Shown: one piece after another, positions 26,375 through 33,931 of the stretch
How positions within the stretch are numbered: the stretch's first letter is position 1
Layout: the number at the start of each line of letters is the position of its first letter
Assembly (NCBI RefSeq): GCF_000430885.1
Contig: NZ_AUMW01000035.1
Coordinates: 1-35,393, forward strand
Direction of reading: 5' to 3'
DNA from: Desulfotruncus alcoholivorax DSM 16058
Lineage (GTDB): Bacteria; Bacillota; Desulfotomaculia; Desulfotomaculales; Desulfallaceae
DNA: 35,393 bases
The notes under the pieces: model-generated
Told to the model about the DNA's origin: nothing
The model's database searches: none
Seen by the model: only the letters and a program-made list of their open reading frames with translations
Translations under genes and position numbers: made by a program

Positions 26375-27139
26375 TCAACTGTTGCGCTCATAGATAATGC
26401 GTAGCCCGTTTAAGGTTAAAAACTTGTCCACCTTGTCAATTTCCCTGGACTCTTCCGAAATGAGCTCGGCCAGCCCGCCTGTAGCCACCACCATAGCTTC
26501 TCCGCCCAGCTCATTTTTGATCCTGCGTACAATTTCATTTACCTGCCCGGCAAACCCGTAGACAATACCGGACTGCATACTGTTAATTGTATTTTTGCCA
26601 ATTACGGTGGGGGGCTTAACCAGCTCCACCCTTGGCAGCTTGGCCGCGCGGGCAAACAATGCTTCCGTCGAAATGCCTATTCCCGGCGCAATGGCACCGC
26701 CCAGGTATTCTCCTTTTTCCGAAATGGCACAAAAAGTTGTGGCAGTACCAAAATCTACTATTATAAGGGGGCCGCCGTACTGCTCATACCCTGCCACAGC
26801 ATTAACGATCCGGTCGGCCCCCACCTCACGCGGGTTTTCGTATTTTATAGGGATACCGGTTTTTATGCCCGGTCCAACGGTAAGCGGCAGCAAGCCAAAA
26901 TATTTTTGACAGGTTTTTTCCAGAGTTGCATTGATGGGAGGAACCACGGAGGATAAAACCACGGCCTTGATATCTTGCATAACCATACCGGAGGCCTCGA
27001 ATAAGTCTCTCAGCAGCATTCCGTACTCGTCCGAGGTTCGGTGCCGGGCCGTGGACAGCCGCCAGTTTTCAACAAGTTTTTTTCCCTTAAAAACGCCCAG
27101 TACAATATTAGTATTGCCTACATCAAAAACCAGTATCAC
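26375..27139 (-). CDS. coaX: Type III pantothenate kinase
   Basis: CoaX phosphorylates pantothenate, the first step from pantothenate to CoA; the type III enzyme is insensitive to CoA feedback. The 254-aa ASKHA-fold protein has phosphate-1 motif DVGNTN (6-11), [11 protein letters not shown], phosphate-2 [14 protein letters not shown] and the GGAIAPGI loop. The start is GTG with AAGGGGA upstream. It is cotranscribed with dusB. The pan operon that makes its substrate lies 3 kb away, so CoA synthesis is clustered here. Confidence 0.96.
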   Translation of the reverse strand: MILVFDVGNTNIVLGVFKGKKLVENWRLSTARHRTSDEYGMLLRDLFEASGMVMQDIKAVVLSSVVPPINATLEKTCQKYFGLLPLTVGPGIKTGIPIKYENPREVGADRIVNAVAGYEQYGGPLIIVDFGTATTFCAISEKGEYLGGAIAPGIGISTEALFARAAKLPRVELVKPPTVIGKNTINSMQSGIVYGFAGQVNEIVRRIKNELGGEAMVVATGGLAELISEESREIDKVDKFLTLNGLRIIYERNS

Positions 27140-27285
27140 GTTTGTTCCCCTTCTTTATTAATGCATTATTTTAGGGTTTCAGATTGTTCGAGCCGAATCT
27201 TTTGGTGCAGCGGTATGGTGGCATATCCTTAAAAATTCTCACGTTACTTTTGAGTAAGACATGATAGCAAGCTTATGCTACGCCA

Positions 27286-27314
27286 ATTTTACCAGAACGG
27301 ACAAAACCGCGCAA
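27286..27314 (-). promoter_or_regulatory. Probable promoter of coaX-dusB
   Basis: Minus strand TTGCGC, 17 nt, TAAAAT with TG before the -10. It gives a leader of about 140 nt that contains TAGCA-(6 nt)-TGCTA. Confidence 0.5.
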
Positions 27315-27329
27315 TAACAAGCCACATAG

Positions 27330-27896
27330 CTAAAACCGCAGTTCCGGGATACGCATGCTTACCAATCGTATCAGCAATCCGGCAGTAGCAGCTTTTATTA
27401 GATCAAATCCGAAGAAAGGCACGAAACCAATCATCAGTACAGCGCTAACGTTGTAAGTCTTGCCAACATAGTAATTCAAAATTGCATACAGGTAAGGCAA
27501 CCCCACGGCATATATTACAACTACCCCTGCCAGCATAGCCGTGGCTAAGCGAACCGCCCCGGCATCCCTCTTACCCTGTAAAATTAACCCTACAACATAA
27601 GCTGCTACAATGAAACCGATTAAAAACCCGAAAGTCGGTGAGAACACATAAGCCGGCCCGCCGTATGGCGCCTTTTCAAACACCGGTATGCCCAACAAGC
27701 CCATGACCACGTATAAAAACATGCTCATGGCTCCCAATTTGGGACCCAGCAACCCTCCTGCCAGGAGCACCACAAAAGGCAACAGGCTAAAAGGAACTAT
27801 CATGCCGCCCAGAAATCGAAATAACAGAGCCGCGACTACAGCCAGTGAGGCAAACATAGCCATTAAAACGATTTCCCTTGGAGTTAATTTACCCAA
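27330..27896 (-). CDS. bioY: Biotin ECF transporter S component BioY
   Basis: BioY captures biotin in the membrane and works with an energy-coupling ATPase module, or alone at low capacity. The 188-aa protein has about six hydrophobic segments and the family features VFEKAPYGGPAYVFSPTFGFLIGF (in two parts, residues about 80-105) and MIGFVPFFGFDLIKAATAGL near the C-terminus. I start at TTG 27896 (LGKLTPREIVLMAMF), 7 nt after AAGGGGTG; a longer frame adds an unrelated basic stretch without SD. It lies downstream of birA and is preceded by a BirA-type inverted repeat, which fits repression by biotin. No ecfAA'T genes are in the window. Confidence 0.94.
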   Translation of the reverse strand: MGKLTPREIVLMAMFASLAVVAALLFRFLGGMIVPFSLLPFVVLLAGGLLGPKLGAMSMFLYVVMGLLGIPVFEKAPYGGPAYVFSPTFGFLIGFIVAAYVVGLILQGKRDAGAVRLATAMLAGVVVIYAVGLPYLYAILNYYVGKTYNVSAVLMIGFVPFFGFDLIKAATAGLLIRLVSMRIPELRF

Positions 27897-27925
27897 ATCA
27901 CAACACCCCTTAATAATAATTATCT

Positions 27926-27957
27926 TTGTCAACCAAAACATATCCCGTGGTTGACAA
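27926..27957. promoter_or_regulatory. BirA operator of bioY
   Basis: TTGTCAACCA-(12 nt)-TGGTTGACAA is a perfect 10-bp inverted repeat with the geometry and core (TTGTNAACC-N14-GGTTNACAA) of Firmicute biotin-repressor sites, directly upstream of bioY. Confidence 0.88.
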
Positions 27958-27991
27958 TATGCTCGCACAATTTCTCCTATTACAGTTTTTA

Positions 27992-28975
27992 TTATTGTTT
28001 CCGCAATTGTTTCCGCAGCGTCACCTCACCCGCCACAAGTCGTTGAACCGAACCATCCCGGGTACGCACCAACAGCGCCCCGGTATCGTCCACATCAAAA
28101 GCATAGCCGCTGTAAGTTTCCTTGACCGTATGTACGGTTACCGGACAATCCAGGGTAACACACATATGACGCCATTTATCCAAGACAACGGCAAACCCCT
28201 CATTAAGCCAACGGTAGTACCAGGTTTCAAACTGCTGGAGAAGGCTTCTTAGCAGCGGAACCCTGTAAATATGCCGGCCGGATTCCATACTCAGCGACGT
28301 GGCAATATCCGCAAGCTCAGGGGGGAATTCACCCTTCCCTATATTTACATTGAGGCCGATACCCGCCACCATAAAGTCAACCCGGTCCATTTCGGCATTT
28401 AATTCCACCAAGATGCCGCAAATCTTTTTGCCGTCTACAAGTATATCATTGGGCCATTTTATTCCGGCGGGAACCCCGGTATGTTCCCTGATGGCTGTTG
28501 CAACGGACACCGCCGCCACCATCGTCACCTGCGGCGTATCAATTAAGTTGACCGGGGGGCGCAGGACAATGGAAAACCACAATCCCCCGGCCCGGGGAGA
28601 AAACCAGGCACGACCCAACCGGCCCTTGCCGCCGTTTTGCGTTTCAGCTATAATTACCGTTCCTTCAGGGCAACCTTCCCTGGCCAGTTTTTTTGCCTCG
28701 GCGTTGGTTGACGCCACTTCTTCCAAGTGTACCAGGTTATGCCCAAAAACTGTAGCGGAAAGCCCGGACATGACTTCCGCCGGAAAAGGGACATCAGGTG
28801 AAGCTATAAGCCGGTAACCCAGGTTGGCCTTAGCCTCAATTTGGTACCCGTCCTCGCGTAAGCCGCTGATATGCTTCCAGACAGCAGTGCGGGAAACGCC
28901 GAGCCCCCGGCACAGCGTTTCACCGGAAACCCAATCCTGATTACGTTTTAAAATATTAAGTATTTTCTGTTTCAT
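27992..28975 (-). CDS. birA: Bifunctional biotin ligase and biotin operon repressor BirA
   Basis: BirA makes biotinyl-AMP and attaches biotin to carboxylases, and as a dimer represses biotin genes. The 327-aa protein has an N-terminal winged HTH (GETLCRGLGVSRTAVWKHIS). The catalytic domain has GGKGRLGR (115-122, equivalent to GRGRxGR), IKWPNDILVDGKKICGIL and VAGIGLNVN, and a C-terminal SH3-like domain follows. It is therefore the repressor type, not the ligase-only type. No SD precedes the ATG, and the promoter -10 ends 9 nt before it, suggesting a leaderless or nearly leaderless mRNA. The promoter overlaps a second BirA-type inverted repeat, which implies autoregulation. Confidence 0.95.
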   Translation of the reverse strand: MKQKILNILKRNQDWVSGETLCRGLGVSRTAVWKHISGLREDGYQIEAKANLGYRLIASPDVPFPAEVMSGLSATVFGHNLVHLEEVASTNAEAKKLAREGCPEGTVIIAETQNGGKGRLGRAWFSPRAGGLWFSIVLRPPVNLIDTPQVTMVAAVSVATAIREHTGVPAGIKWPNDILVDGKKICGILVELNAEMDRVDFMVAGIGLNVNIGKGEFPPELADIATSLSMESGRHIYRVPLLRSLLQQFETWYYRWLNEGFAVVLDKWRHMCVTLDCPVTVHTVKETYSGYAFDVDDTGALLVRTRDGSVQRLVAGEVTLRKQLRKQ

Positions 28976-28984
28976 GGCAATTTA

Positions 28985-29014
28985 ATTCTAATCTTTGACC
29001 ATTCATAATGTCAA
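28985..29014 (-). promoter_or_regulatory. Promoter of birA with almost no leader
   Basis: Minus strand TTGACA, 18 nt, TAGAAT. The -10 ends at 28985 and the ATG begins at 28975, so the start site should be within about 0-3 nt of the ATG. Confidence 0.65.
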
Positions 29015-29038
29015 CTTAATTAAAACCCAAAGTTAACA
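29009..29038. promoter_or_regulatory. Putative BirA operator at birA
   Basis: TGTCAACTT-(12 nt)-AAGTTAACA is a 9-bp inverted repeat with one mismatch. It has the same arm length and 12-nt spacing as the bioY site, and overlaps the birA -35. Confidence 0.7.
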
Positions 29039-29131
29039 CTAGACCGATTAATAATTACTTACCCCTTCGTTCTATCTATACCAACAGAAACTTGAAAAAT
29101 GAGGCCGGGAAATACAATATGCCCGAGAGCT

Positions 29132-29165
29132 GGTGGCTCCCCGCAAATGATATACGAAAGCCACC
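29132..29165. other. Hairpin downstream of panD
   Basis: GGTGGCT-(20 nt)-AGCCACC is a perfect stem with no T-tract. It may protect or end the pan transcript. The rest of 29040-29228 holds nothing else I recognise. Confidence 0.4.
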
Positions 29166-29228
29166 GGCCCTCTTAACCGGCCAACTTTTTGGTTTGGGAT
29201 GTTTTCCAGTTAGCTGTCCAACTAAAAC

Positions 29229-29609
29229 TTACGCCTTTTCCCCGTGCTTTTCCTCAAACTTTTTGATAATTTTATTTTGTTCGTCGACCAAAACCACTGT
29301 TGGTTTAAAAGCACGGGCTTCTTCCCGTTCCAGCATGGCATAGGTAATAATAATCACCGTGTCTCCGGGCTGCACCAGCCTGGCTGCCGCACCGTTCAGG
29401 CAGATAATGCCGGAGTCGCGGGGGCCGGGAATTACATAGGTTTCAAACCTGGCCCCGTTGTTGTTGTTGACCACCTGAACCTTTTCATTGGAAATTATGT
29501 CAGCCGCCTCCATCAATGCCTCGTCAATGGTAATGCTGCCGACATAATTAAGGTCGGCCTGAGTCACTACGGCACGGTGAATTTTGGACTTAAACACAGT
29601 CAAAAACAT
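29229..29609 (-). CDS. panD: Aspartate 1-decarboxylase (PanD proenzyme)
   Basis: PanD makes beta-alanine for pantothenate. The 126-aa proenzyme self-cleaves at G24-S25 (in NYVGSITID) to form the pyruvoyl group. The conserved [11 protein letters not shown] and NGAAARL segments follow. I start at the ATG giving [13 protein letters not shown], which has GGAGG 7 nt upstream; a TTG two codons earlier is too close to the SD. It begins 2 nt after the panC stop and is last in the pan operon. Confidence 0.96.
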   Translation of the reverse strand: MFLTVFKSKIHRAVVTQADLNYVGSITIDEALMEAADIISNEKVQVVNNNNGARFETYVIPGPRDSGIICLNGAAARLVQPGDTVIIITYAMLEREEARAFKPTVVLVDEQNKIIKKFEEKHGEKA

Positions 29610-29611
29610 TT

Positions 29612-30457
29612 TCAAACCTCCACAATTATGTTATCAATGAGCCTGGTCCTGCCAAACCTTACTGCCAATGCAGCAATTACCTTGCCCTGCAACGAAGCCA
29701 CCGGTTCCAGGTTCGGTACGGATAAAATTTCAACATAATCTATTTCCGCACCGGGAGTTGATGCAATCATTTTTGTTATCGACCGGCGCAGGCTTTCCGC
29801 GTCCCGCTCCCCCCGGTCGACGGCTTCACGGAAGGCGCAAAGACTCCGGTAAAGCACCGTGGCGTTTTGCCTCTGGTCCCGGTCAAGGTACACGTTGCGG
29901 GAACTCATGGCCAGGCCGTCTTCTTCGCGCACGGTGGGTAAAACAACTATTTCCAGCCCCATGTTCAGGTCCTCCGCCATCCGCCGGATGACCATGGCCT
30001 GCTGGGCGTCCTTCTGGCCGAAAAAAGCCTTGTCGGGAGTGATAATATTAAACAGTTTGGTAACCACGGTAGTCACGCCTCGAAAATGACCGGGCCTGGA
30101 TAACCCGCAAAGCCTGCCGGTAATACCCGTCACTTCCACGTGGGTGCAAAAACCTTCGGGGTACATCTCACTGTCCGGCGGGGAAAATATGGCGTCGACC
30201 CCAACCTCTTCAGCCATGGCGCAATCCCGGTCAAAATCCCTGGGGTATTGCGAAAAGTCCTCCTTGGGTCCGAATTGCAGCGGGTTGACAAACAAGGAAA
30301 CAACCACGCGATGGCACGACTTTTTAGCCTCCCGCATCAGGCTGAGGTGGCCCCGGTGAAAGTAGCCCATGGTTGGAACAAGGCCCACCGTTTGCCCCTC
30401 AGCCCTGCACTTTGCCACAAAAGCCCTTATTTCTTTAATTGTGCGGCAGATTTGCAT
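29612..30457 (-). CDS. panC: Pantothenate synthetase PanC
   Basis: PanC joins pantoate and beta-alanine with ATP. The 281-aa protein has the HIGH-type motif H34-R-G-H37 in [49 protein letters not shown] and the KMSKS-equivalent [10 protein letters not shown]. The SD is GGGGAG. It sits 18 nt after panB and 2 nt before panD. Confidence 0.97.
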   Translation of the reverse strand: MQICRTIKEIRAFVAKCRAEGQTVGLVPTMGYFHRGHLSLMREAKKSCHRVVVSLFVNPLQFGPKEDFSQYPRDFDRDCAMAEEVGVDAIFSPPDSEMYPEGFCTHVEVTGITGRLCGLSRPGHFRGVTTVVTKLFNIITPDKAFFGQKDAQQAMVIRRMAEDLNMGLEIVVLPTVREEDGLAMSSRNVYLDRDQRQNATVLYRSLCAFREAVDRGERDAESLRRSITKMIASTPGAEIDYVEILSVPNLEPVASLQGKVIAALAVRFGRTRLIDNIIVEV

Positions 30458-30475
30458 TAATCAACTCTCCCCGGG

Positions 30476-31312
30476 TTAATAAAGTTTCTTCAGTACCGCT
30501 TCGTCCAGGCCAAAGCCGTGTTCCGGGCCGGGAAACGCACCATTTTCAACTTCTTCGCGGTAACTCCGCAAACCCTGCATGATAGCTTCATGCAAATTGG
30601 CGTAGCGCTTCACAAACTTTGGTGAAAACTGCCCGTAAAAGCCCAGCATATCGTGGGTTACCAAAACCTGGCCGCTGCAGCCGGGCCCGGCGCCGATACC
30701 GATAGTAGGTATGCCTATATCACCGGTAATTTTAGCAGCCAGGGGTGTGGGTACACATTCCAAAACCACTGCAAAAGCTCCCGCTTCTTCCAGAGCTTTC
30801 GCATCTTCAATTAATTTACGGGCCGCTTCCTCATCTTTACCCTGAACTTTGTACCCGCCCATCTGGTTGATGGACTGGGGCGTCAAACCAAGGTGGCCCA
30901 TTACAGGTATTCCGGCTTCCGTCAAGGCCTTTACCGTTTCGGCAACCTCCCTGCCGCCTTCCAGTTTGACGGCCTGGGCGCCCGCTTCCTGCAAAAACCG
31001 ACCGGCATTACGCAAGCTCTCTTCCTTGGACAGGTGATAAGAAAGGAACGGCATGTCAGCCACAACCATGGCCCGCTGCACTCCCCTGGTGACGGCTTTA
31101 ACGTGGTGGACCATATCGTCCATGGTAACCGGTATGGTGGAGCCGTAACCCAAAACGACATTGCCCAGTGAGTCTCCGACCAGTATGGCGTCGATGCCCG
31201 CGGCGTCAACCAGCCTGGCGGTGGGATAATCATAGGCGGTCAGCATGGTTATCTTTTTGCCTTCCGCATGGTATTTTCTAAACGTTGCAGTTGTGACCCG
31301 CTCATTACTCAT
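30476..31312 (-). CDS. panB: 3-methyl-2-oxobutanoate hydroxymethyltransferase PanB
   Basis: PanB adds a hydroxymethyl group from methylene-tetrahydrofolate to ketoisovalerate, giving ketopantoate. The 278-aa TIM barrel has MLTAYDYPTARLVDAAGID, the metal-binding LVGDSLGNVVLGY (D47), VVADMPFLSY, VKLEGG and the GHLGLTPQSINQMGGYKVQG signature. GAGGGGG lies about 10 nt upstream. It starts 3 nt after the DUF2520 gene. Its product must be reduced to pantoate, and the neighbour upstream is a candidate for that step. Confidence 0.97.
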   Translation of the reverse strand: MSNERVTTATFRKYHAEGKKITMLTAYDYPTARLVDAAGIDAILVGDSLGNVVLGYGSTIPVTMDDMVHHVKAVTRGVQRAMVVADMPFLSYHLSKEESLRNAGRFLQEAGAQAVKLEGGREVAETVKALTEAGIPVMGHLGLTPQSINQMGGYKVQGKDEEAARKLIEDAKALEEAGAFAVVLECVPTPLAAKITGDIGIPTIGIGAGPGCSGQVLVTHDMLGFYGQFSPKFVKRYANLHEAIMQGLRSYREEVENGAFPGPEHGFGLDEAVLKKLY

Positions 31313-31315
31313 TAT

Positions 31316-32191
31316 TTAAAATACCCCCTCGAAAATTTTCTTTAGTTCAATTGCCTGTTCACCGTTGATACTGCCCTTTTCCAGGGCCACTTCCACGGTG
31401 TATTGCCCCAGCCGGGCATACAGCCCGGCCAGCTCGGGGTTGTAATTCTTGAATGCCCTGAGATGCCCTTCGATGGTAGAACCATCCCCCCGGGCCACCG
31501 GTCCGGTCAGCGCCTCCGTGGGGCCAACTTTGCCGATATTGGCCACCGTCCCGCGCACAAGTGGATAAAGCGCCTCGAAAGCCTCCCGGGGACCCAGTCC
31601 GAACCCTGCATAAAGTCCTGTGGCAAAATGCATGAGTGACACCAAATAGTTGGAAGCTATACAGGCTGCGGCATGATAAATGGGCTTATCCTGTGCCGAG
31701 ATGGTAAAAAACTTGCCATTTAAATCTTCCACCACCTGTCTTGCCACCGGCATGGCCCCTTCATCGCCTTCAATAAAAAAGTATGACCCGGGCAGGTTTT
31801 CCATTGCCGCCTGAACCTCGGCAAAGGATTGTAAAGGATGAATGCTTACCGCCAGGGCGCCGGCCTCCCGGACGCCTTTTAACTCACCGGCCGCATGGGC
31901 CCCGCTGGTGTGCGCCACCACCTGCCCGGGCCTAAAACCGCCTTCCCCGGCAATTTGCGCGGAAACCGGTGCTATTTCGCGGTCGGGCGTGGTGATAAAG
32001 ATCAACTCCGCCCCGGCCGCAGCCTCCCTTCCGGCCAGGACCGGGCATTGCAAAAGTTCCGCCAGTGCGGATGCAGAGGCATTGGTTCGGCTGGCCACTC
32101 CGGCAATATAATAACCTTGCCGCTGTAATAAAATACCCAGGGCCGAACCGACTTTTCCCGCGCCGATAATGGCTATGGCCGGTTTTTTCAT
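31316..32191 (-). CDS. Rossmann/DUF2520 dehydrogenase, candidate ketopantoate reductase
   Basis: The 291-aa protein has an N-terminal NAD(P)-binding Rossmann domain (AIIGAGKVGSALG, 8-20) and a C-terminal all-helical DUF2520 domain (AACIASNYLVSLMHFATGLY onward, with NIGKVGPTEALTGPVARGD). The combined fold resembles 6-phosphogluconate dehydrogenase-like reductases. The gene is first in an operon with panB, panC and panD, and no panE is present in the window. Its position suggests it reduces ketopantoate to pantoate, like the non-PanE reductase PanG reported in Francisella; I recall that link from memory and cannot verify the homology here. AAAGGGGGG lies 7 nt before the ATG. A long structured leader precedes it. 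Confidence 0.85.
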   Translation of the reverse strand: MKKPAIAIIGAGKVGSALGILLQRQGYYIAGVASRTNASASALAELLQCPVLAGREAAAGAELIFITTPDREIAPVSAQIAGEGGFRPGQVVAHTSGAHAAGELKGVREAGALAVSIHPLQSFAEVQAAMENLPGSYFFIEGDEGAMPVARQVVEDLNGKFFTISAQDKPIYHAAACIASNYLVSLMHFATGLYAGFGLGPREAFEALYPLVRGTVANIGKVGPTEALTGPVARGDGSTIEGHLRAFKNYNPELAGLYARLGQYTVEVALEKGSINGEQAIELKKIFEGVF

Positions 32192-32344
32192 GGCTTACCC
32201 CCCTTTAACCCAATACCTGATTTTAAAGGCTGACAAATAGTACATGCATCTGCGGCGATTTTCAAGCAGGTTTGCTTTTTTTAGCAGTGCCGCAACAGCA
32301 GCAGGGTTATCCGGTACCACACCTAAATTGCATATTATCAAAAA

Positions 32345-32378
32345 AACAAAAACCCCCCGGACAAGTCCGGAGGGCAAC
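32345..32378 (-). terminator. Attenuator terminator in the pan operon leader
   Basis: Minus strand CCCTCCGGAC-(2 nt)-GTCCGGGGGG then TTTTTGTTTTTTT: a 10-bp stem with one G-U pair and a strong U-tract, about 160 nt upstream of the first gene and downstream of a promoter. An upstream GAGGG (complement of 32383-32387) can pair with the CCCTC of the terminator and compete with it. Confidence 0.85.
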
Positions 32379-32490
32379 ATTTCCCTCATTAACCCGTCTC
32401 GGTCCTACCGGCTCCAAGCGGAAGCTAAAAAAAATAAACACAACAACCAAACCAAAGGTGCGGTTCCTGCGGGATACCGCCCTGCTGTCA
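32353..32490 (-). ncRNA. Unidentified structured leader RNA of the pan operon
   Basis: Between the predicted start (about 32487) and the intrinsic terminator lies about 140 nt. It contains a GCGGT/ACCGC hairpin, a T-rich stretch, a CCGGTAGGACCG segment and a GAGGG that competes with the terminator stem. I recognise no T-box (no AGGGTGGNACCGCG), SAM, TPP or other known consensus. It could be a riboswitch, a leader-peptide attenuator (a short TTG-started frame reading VWLLCLFFLASAWSR lies within it), or an independent small RNA. Confidence 0.5.
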
Positions 32491-32493
32491 CTA

Positions 32494-32522
32494 ATTTTAA
32501 CACACTTAAACCCAATCAGCAA
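32494..32522 (-). promoter_or_regulatory. Promoter of the pan operon leader
   Basis: Minus strand TTGCTG, 17 nt, TAAAAT, giving a leader of about 295 nt to the DUF2520 gene. Confidence 0.6.
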
Positions 32523-32591
32523 TAATTTTTAGACTATTCTACGATTTAAAAATAATTTGATCTGCCAAACAGTAAGTGGTAGGTTATAACT

Positions 32592-33818
32592 ATGAAAATT
32601 ATGTATTTCGAAAAAACCAAAAACTATATGATTAACGCGGGCAGGATAATTGACAATGGCGGATTTTGTGCAACCGGCTGTGACCAGGGCGGCACATTAT
32701 ATGTCGAGGAAAACCGGATAGCCGCGGTTACAAGCCGGAATGAGGCTTATAGTTTTTCCCGCGTTGATTATGCTGCAGTTGAGATTGACCTTGGCGGGCT
32801 AACTATACTCCCACCTTTAATTGACTGTCACGTACACCTGGCCCTGGACGGGGTGGATTTTTCCGCCGCGTTAAAGCGTTGGGACAACCCGGAAGAGCTG
32901 GACCACATCATTGAGGGACAATTACGCGACACTTTAAATTGCGGAGTACTGGCGGTAAGGGACGGGGGTGACCGCAGGGGCATCGCCCGGCAGGCCAAAA
33001 GCCGTTGCAGCGCCCCCTTAATTAAAAGTCCGGTGCATGCTTTGCGCAAGCCCGAAACCTACGGGGCCTTCCTGGGACGGGGAACATTATTACCGGAAAC
33101 GGGCAACGTTTTGGACCATTTGGTTATGCTCGGCGCCGATCACGTTAAAGTTATCGTATCCGGTGTCGTCAGTTTCAAAGAGTATGGCAAAGTGGGTCCG
33201 GTGCAGTATACTCTTGGGGAACTGGCCCAAATAGTGCACGGGGCGCACCGGCGGGGATTGAAAGTAATGGCCCATGCCAGCTCAGATGAGGCTGTGTCTT
33301 TGTCAATTGCAGCCGGAGTGGATACAATCGAGCACGGCTATTTTTTAAGTGATGACTCCCTCAGTAAATTAGCCGAAAAACGCATACCTTGGATACCCAC
33401 CGTGATACCGGTAGCCGCCCAACTGCACAACCCCGCTGCCGGCGGCAATAACCGCCTCAACAGGTATGTAATCGAAAAAACAGTGGAGCGCCAGCTGGCC
33501 ATGATCAATAAAGCCCCCGGCTTGGGCGTCATGCTGGGTGTCGGCACCGATGCCGGGGCGGGGGGCGTGAGGCACGGCTACGGGTTTCATCAAGAGCTGG
33601 AGCTATACAGAAATGCCGGGCTTTCCAACAGCCAAATACTGCAAAGCGCCACCTTGAACGGGGCCAATATCCTCAATCTTGGCTGGGGCCGTATCCAACC
33701 GGGCCGCCCGGCCGCCTTTATCGCCGTGGCGGGGAACCCCCTGGATAATTTGGCGGCCTTAAAGCGCGTGCAATATGCATTTTTGCCCGGGCAATCACCA
33801 CCGGATAACAGTCAATAA
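32592..33818 (+). CDS. Imidazolonepropionase-like amidohydrolase
   Basis: The 408-aa protein belongs to the amidohydrolase superfamily. Its metal site is visible as H80-x-H82 (IDCHVHLA), K186 (HVKVIVSG), H228 (MAHASS), H248 (IEHGYFL) and D320 (GVGTDAGAG). The N- and C-terminal parts make the small beta-sandwich (INAGRIIDNGG ... LGWGRIQPGRPAAFIAV). These residues match the prolidase/imidazolonepropionase-like branch, whose members cleave C-N bonds in varied substrates; the substrate is unknown. The SD is weak. Starts at residue 4 or 13 (MINAGRIID) are also possible. It is not in an hut operon. It is followed by the lyase-like gene 112 nt downstream on the same strand. Confidence 0.88.
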   Translation: MKIMYFEKTKNYMINAGRIIDNGGFCATGCDQGGTLYVEENRIAAVTSRNEAYSFSRVDYAAVEIDLGGLTILPPLIDCHVHLALDGVDFSAALKRWDNPEELDHIIEGQLRDTLNCGVLAVRDGGDRRGIARQAKSRCSAPLIKSPVHALRKPETYGAFLGRGTLLPETGNVLDHLVMLGADHVKVIVSGVVSFKEYGKVGPVQYTLGELAQIVHGAHRRGLKVMAHASSDEAVSLSIAAGVDTIEHGYFLSDDSLSKLAEKRIPWIPTVIPVAAQLHNPAAGGNNRLNRYVIEKTVERQLAMINKAPGLGVMLGVGTDAGAGGVRHGYGFHQELELYRNAGLSNSQILQSATLNGANILNLGWGRIQPGRPAAFIAVAGNPLDNLAALKRVQYAFLPGQSPPDNSQ

Positions 33819-33889
33819 ACGGACTGGGGCATGATCTGAAATTCTGCCGACAATGCCAAAACAATATTTAAACACAAACTGGAGAATTT

Positions 33890-33931
33890 TTAAAACCACC
33901 CCGGGAAAATCTATTGCCGAGGTGGTTTTAA
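33890..33931 (+). promoter_or_regulatory. SD-sequestering hairpin before the SPL-like gene
   Basis: TTAAAACCACC (33890-33900) and GGTGGTTTTAA (33921-33931) form a perfect 11-bp stem with a 20-nt loop. The right arm contains the GAGGTGG-type SD core and ends on the first base of the ATG. Confidence 0.7.

Noticed and set aside
32195-32389. 64-codon minus-strand frame upstream of the DUF2520 gene
   Set aside because: It spans the leader terminator and has no supporting SD or recognisable domain; the region is better explained as RNA leader.
32307-32522. 71-codon minus-strand frame with a VVVFIFF stretch, considered as a leader peptide
   Set aside because: Its start lies at the promoter -35, so it cannot be translated from the predicted transcript; the hydrophobic run only reflects a T/G-rich stretch.
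33853-33930. N-terminal extension of the lyase-like protein
   Set aside because: No SD before 33853, no counterpart in Bacillus SPL, and it would place the 11-bp hairpin in coding sequence.
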